Origin: Roseiarcus sp963753135
GTDB taxonomy: Bacteria; Pseudomonadota; Alphaproteobacteria; Rhizobiales; Beijerinckiaceae
NCBI GenBank assembly: GCA_963753135.1
Contig: CAVWBA010000026.1
Span: 245,552-309,551 of the forward strand
Direction: 5' to 3'
DNA: 64,000 bases
In this document: positions 60,428 through 64,000 of the stretch, in pieces
How positions within the stretch are numbered: position 1 is the stretch's first letter
Layout of the letters: every line of letters begins with the position of its first letter
The notes under the pieces: model-generated
The model's database searches: none
The model's input: only the letters and a program-made list of their open reading frames with translations
What the model was told of the DNA's origin: nothing
Program-made: the position numbers and the translations under genes

Positions 60428-61497
60428 ATGAACGTTTCGAAGCAGGTCGGTCGCGTCAGACGCTTCGCCGTAGCGTGCGCATCTGCGTTATTGATCGGCG
60501 TTGTTCCGACGGCGTTCGCCGAGGACGCCTCATCGATCTCACCCGCCGCCAAGGCGGTTGTGGATTTTGACAAGGCGGGCGTAAAGCCGTCCAAGCCATA
60601 TCGGATCGGCTACCTCACAGAATGCGTGGACAATGCCTACTGCCTCGCGCGGCTCGCGGGCCTGAAAGCCGCCGCGGAGAATATGGCTTCACCTTCAAGA
60701 TCTTCGATGCGGCCTTTAATCCGGCGACGCAGGCCAAGGTCGTGCAGGACGCGGTCACGGAAGGTTTCGACGGCTACCTTTACGGGCCCACGGCGTCCGC
60801 ACCCGGCTGCGGCATCTACAAGCGCCTCCTGAAGCCGACGGAGAAGCCGGTCGTCTCGATCGACATCGCGATGTGCGGCGATCCCGACTACACGCCTGGC
60901 CTCGCCGCGACTTTCACGATGCAAGGCCCGGCGCATTTTTATGACTACATGGATCACGCCTTCGCCCAGTGCAAAGGCGAGTGCAAAGTCGCGGCGGTCG
61001 GCGGCTTCGTAGGCTCGGATCTGTTCGGCTACTGGGAAGGCGCGATCAAGAAGGCCCAGGAGAAATATCCCAACGTCAAGATCGTCGTCGACGAGCCCGG
61101 CAACTTTGATCCGCGCATGGCCCTCAAGAAGATCCAGGACGCGCTGCTCGCGCATCCCGACATCACGATGGTCGTCTCGCCCTGGGACGACGAGACGCGC
61201 GGCGTCGAGCAGGCGGTCATCGCCGCTGGCAAGACGCCAGGCAAGGATGTCATGATCTTCTCCGGTGGCGCGACCAAGCTCGGCGTCGACAAGGTGAAGG
61301 AGGGCAAGTGGCAGTTCACTTACGCTTGGCTCCCCTACCAGGAAGCCTATTACGGCGCGGTCGCCCTGATCATGGCGCTCGAGGGCAAGCCGATCAACGC
61401 CTATGTCGACGAGGCGCTGATGCCGGCAGTGGTTGAAAGCACCGGCACGCCGATCATCACCAAGGACATCGCCGACAAATACAAGCCTCTCTACTGA
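60428..61497 (+). CDS. Sugar-type ABC substrate-binding protein (system 3, TorT-like), one frameshift
   Basis: The N-terminus has a Sec signal (RFAVACASALLIGVVPTAFA) and PYRIGYLTECVDNAYCLARL. At about 60685 one base is missing (a GAGAATATGG context) and the frame changes to YGFTFKIFDAAFNPATQAKV, continuing to KDIADKYKPLY at 61497. The mature protein is a type-I periplasmic binding protein with paired Cys residues (CGIYKRLL, MCGDP, AQCKGECKV) unusual for the family. It is followed 45 bases later by its ATPase gene on the same strand. Confidence 0.83.
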
Positions 61498-61542
61498 AAC
61501 AAGGCAAGGGGGCGGCGGAGCGCTCCGCCGCCGGAACGCACC

Positions 61543-63082
61543 GTGACCCCAGCCGCCCCACACAAAGCCGAGGACGCGCCGCTCGCCGTCGTGCGGCTGC
61601 GCCATGTGAGCAAGAGCTTCCCAGGCGTGCAGGCGCTGCGCGACGTCAGCTTCGAATTGCTGGCGGGCGAAGTCCACGGCCTGGTCGGCGCGAACGGCGC
61701 TGGCAAATCCACCATGATCCGCATGCTGTCGGGCGCGAGCACGCCCGACAGCGGTGAAATCGAGGTCGGCGGCGCGCCCCTCGTCAACGACGACCCCCGC
61801 CACCTCCGCGCGGCTGGGATCTCCGCGATCTACCAGGAACTGACGATCATCCCGGAGATGACGGCTCTGTCCAACGCTTTCCTTGGCGGCGCTCCGATGC
61901 GGCGGGGCGTGCCGGATCTGGCGCGCATGCGGATGCGCTACGCCGAATTGGCCTCACGCACCGGCGTCTCCATCGGTCCAAAGGTCAAGGCCGGCGCGTT
62001 GGCGATCGCGAACAAGCAGATTCTCGAGATCATGCGGGCCGTCCTCGCCGAGGGCCGCGTGCTGATCATGGACGAACCGACCGCGTCGCTCGGGCCCTTC
62101 GAACGCGAGCGGCTGTACGATCTCGTTCGCAGGCTTCGCTCGGAAGGCATCGCGATCATTTTCATCTCGCATGACCTCGACGAGGTGCTTCGGCTTTGTG
62201 ACCGAGTCTCGGTCATGCGGGAGGGCCGGTTGCTCGAAACTCGGCCGGCGCGGCCTGGAGCAAGCACGGCCTGGTGGCGGCGATGTTCGGCGATGGGAAC
62301 ATCGAGGGGCCGGCGCCCAGGCTGCGGCAGAAGCGTCCACCCATGCTGCAGCGTGCGGCGCCTGTCCGTCCCCGACCGCGTCGCCGACATCAATTACGCT
62401 CTCGACAGGTGAAATGCTCGGCATCGCCGGCCTGGTCGGCGCCGAGCAGAGCGAAACGCTGCGGGCGGTGGCCGGCGCGGAGCCGGGATCGGCGGCTCTG
62501 ATCGAGCTCGACAGCGACGTCCTGCCGTGGCCGCAGGACGTGCGCGACGCGATCGCGCGGGCATCGTGATGGCGCCGGAGGAACGCAAGCGGAAGGACTC
62601 GTACTCGGCCGGACGGATTTGCCAATCTCGTGCTCGCCGATCTGGGGGCCGTGGCAAGCGGACCCTTGGTCGGCCTCAAGCGGCGGCGACCGGGCCACGA
62701 CCTGGCGCAGCGGCTCGGCTACAATCCGGCCCGGCTCGACAGCGAGGCACGCACGCTGTCCGGCGGTAACCAGCAGAAGCTCGTGCTCGGCAAATGGCTG
62801 CACCGGAAGCCGCGGGTCCTGCTGCTCGATGAGCCGACGCGCGGCATCGATCTCGGCGCGAAACGGGAGATCTTCCACGCCATCCGTGGACTCGGCGACC
62901 GGGGCATGGGGGCCATCCTGGTCTCCTCCGACCTCGAGGAGATCGTCGAGCACGCGGACCGGGTGCTGGTGGTGGCCCGCGGCCGGCAGATCGCGACGCT
63001 CGGTACCGCGGAGGCGAGCGTCGAGCGCATTCTGAATCTGATCTTCGAGGTCGAACCCCTTCCGTCCAAGGGAGCCGCGTGA
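61543..63082 (+). CDS. Ribose-type ABC transporter ATPase (system 3), multiple frameshifts
   Basis: NBD1 is intact in the first frame: VGANGAGKSTMIRMLSGAST, AIYQELTIIPEMTALSNAFL, ALAIANKQILEIMRAVLAEG, LIMDEPTASLGPFERERLYD and ISHDLDEVLRLCD. After about 62255 the frame breaks. Pieces of NBD2 follow in changing frames: GEMLGIAGLVGAEQSETLRA, VMAPEERKRKDSY, then from 62630 the signature TLSGGNQQKLVLGKWLHRKP and LLLDEPTRGIDLGAKREIFH to 63082. At least three indels are required. The density suggests poor consensus quality rather than decay. Confidence 0.8.
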
Positions 63083-63083
63083 G

Positions 63084-64000
63084 ATGATCGCCGCCGCGAC
63101 TGCTGCCGTCCGGTCCTTCGTCGCCCGCGTCCGGCCACAGAGCGAGCATGCTCGGCATCATCCGGGTCTATGGCATCGTCGCCACGCTCGCGCTGCTGCT
63201 GATCATCGTCACCGCGGGCAATCCGGCGTTCCTGTCGATCCACAATATTTTCAACATGTTGTCTGCAATCCGTCGACCGCCGGCATCATGGCGGTCGGCA
63301 TGACCTACGTCATCTTCACCGGGGGGTTCGACCTGTCGTTGGCCTCGGGTTATTCGCTCTGTGCAGTCGTCGCCGCCTATGTCGGGCAGAGGCAGTCGCC
63401 CTCGTCTCCTTTCTCGCGGCAATCGCGGTCGGATCGCTTTCGGGGCGGCCAATGGCGCTCCTGGTCGCCGTGGTGCGCATCAATCCCTTCATCACGACGG
63501 TTGGTACGGGCTTCATCATCACCGGCATCGTGCTCGTCATGACCCAGAACGCCGCCTTCCCGGTGAACAACCCAGACTTCGGCGTGCTGGGAGCTGGGCG
63601 ACTGTACGGTGTTCCCTATTCCGGGATGGTGCTGATCGCCTTCCTGGTCGCGTTCGCTTCGTCCTGGCGCGAACGATCTATGGCGAGGCGGTCTACGCGA
63701 TCGGCGGCAACTACCAGGCGAGCCGGCTCTCGGGGATACGCGTGCGCGCCGTCGTCGCAAGCTCCTATGTACTGCTTGGAGGCTGCGTCGGATTTGCGGG
63801 CAGCATCGCGGCATCCCAGTTCAGTTCGGCGCAGGCCAATCTCGATCCGGGCATCATCTTCGACGTGCTGACGATCGTCGTCGTCGGGGGGACCTCGCTG
63901 GCGGGCGGCGTCGGCGCCATGTGGCGCACCGCGGTCGGCCTGGGCATCAGTGCGACCATCTCCAACGGCTTCGTCCTCCTCGATATCAGCCCGTATATCA
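63084..64000 (+). CDS. Ribose-type ABC transporter permease (system 3), frameshifted and cut by the window end
   Basis: Permease motifs appear in successive frames: STAGIMAVGMTYVIFTGGFD with LSLASGYSLCAVVAAYVG, ALLVAVVRINPFITTVGTGF with IITGIVLVMTQNAAFPVN and VPYSGMVLIAFLVAF. Downstream a frame equivalent to the VYAIGGN coupling region and a GGTSLAGGVGAMWRTAVG segment is seen near 63690-63950. At least five indels in 900 bases are needed. The 3' end lies outside the window. The pattern follows system 1 and 2 permeases. Confidence 0.7.

Noticed and set aside
1..64000. CRISPR arrays, rRNA, tRNA genes or complete insertion sequences
   Set aside because: No regularly spaced repeat array, no rRNA-like stretch, no tRNA cloverleaf and no complete transposase with terminal inverted repeats was seen; only the recombinase fragment at 57458 hints at mobility.

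Overview
The window is high-GC DNA whose gene content points to an alphaproteobacterium, most likely a member of the Hyphomicrobiales (rhizobia/methylotroph relatives). The clues are short-chain amide and urea metabolism under AmiC/AmiR, several ribose-type and branched-chain-type ABC importers, FCD-type GntR regulators and a DUF3768 gene. This placement is an inference; no rRNA or tRNA gene was seen.

Layout. (1) 1-17.1 kb, minus strand: amiC-amiR, then an RNA leader with a strong intrinsic terminator and ANTAR-type hairpins, then a continuous array of about 15 kb. The array runs amide/urea binding protein - urtBCDE-like ABC genes - aliphatic amidase amiE - NCS1 permease - amidase-signature amidase - alpha/beta hydrolase - ureE-ureF-ureAB(fused)-ureC-ureG-ureD. 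(2) 17.3-31.4 kb: pyrimidine and amide genes. These are rutF and rutE, a GntR/UTRA regulator, rutA behind a sigma-54-type promoter, a LysR regulator, a spermidine-type ABC importer in one operon with a second RutA paralogue, an asparaginase-like protein, an amidase and an N-carbamoyl-D-amino-acid hydrolase. (3) 31.4-38.9 kb: a branched-chain-type ABC importer flanked by a guanine/cytosine-deaminase-like enzyme and a deaminating amidohydrolase, behind a near-perfect sigma-54 promoter, plus broken codA-like and RidA-like genes. (4) 39.2-50.2 kb: a ribose-type ABC importer operon with a Gfo/Idh/MocA oxidoreductase and the two separated halves of a Tm-1-like protein, divergent from a GntR/FCD regulator and a MetE-like protein. 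(5) 50.7-56.4 kb: a second ribose-type importer with an SDR dehydrogenase and an MBL-fold hydrolase. (6) 56.6-59.6 kb: a junction zone with a 5-oxoprolinase A remnant, a DUF3768 gene and a tyrosine-recombinase fragment fused to a tandem AAA+ ATPase. (7) 60.4-64 kb: a third ribose-type importer, full of frameshifts, running off the window.

Regions 1-3 read as one nitrogen-scavenging island. Amides, urea, pyrimidines, purines and N-carbamoyl compounds are imported and stripped to ammonia. Control probably combines nitrogen limitation (sigma-54 sites with GG-N10-GC geometry at 18.91, 20.13 and 38.18 kb, and a weaker one at 17.07 kb) with amide-induced antitermination.

Caution: at least a dozen otherwise well-conserved genes carry single-base frameshifts, and these become dense to the right of 60.4 kb. 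Most are more likely assembly or consensus errors than true pseudogenes, so the affected genes are annotated across the frameshift.
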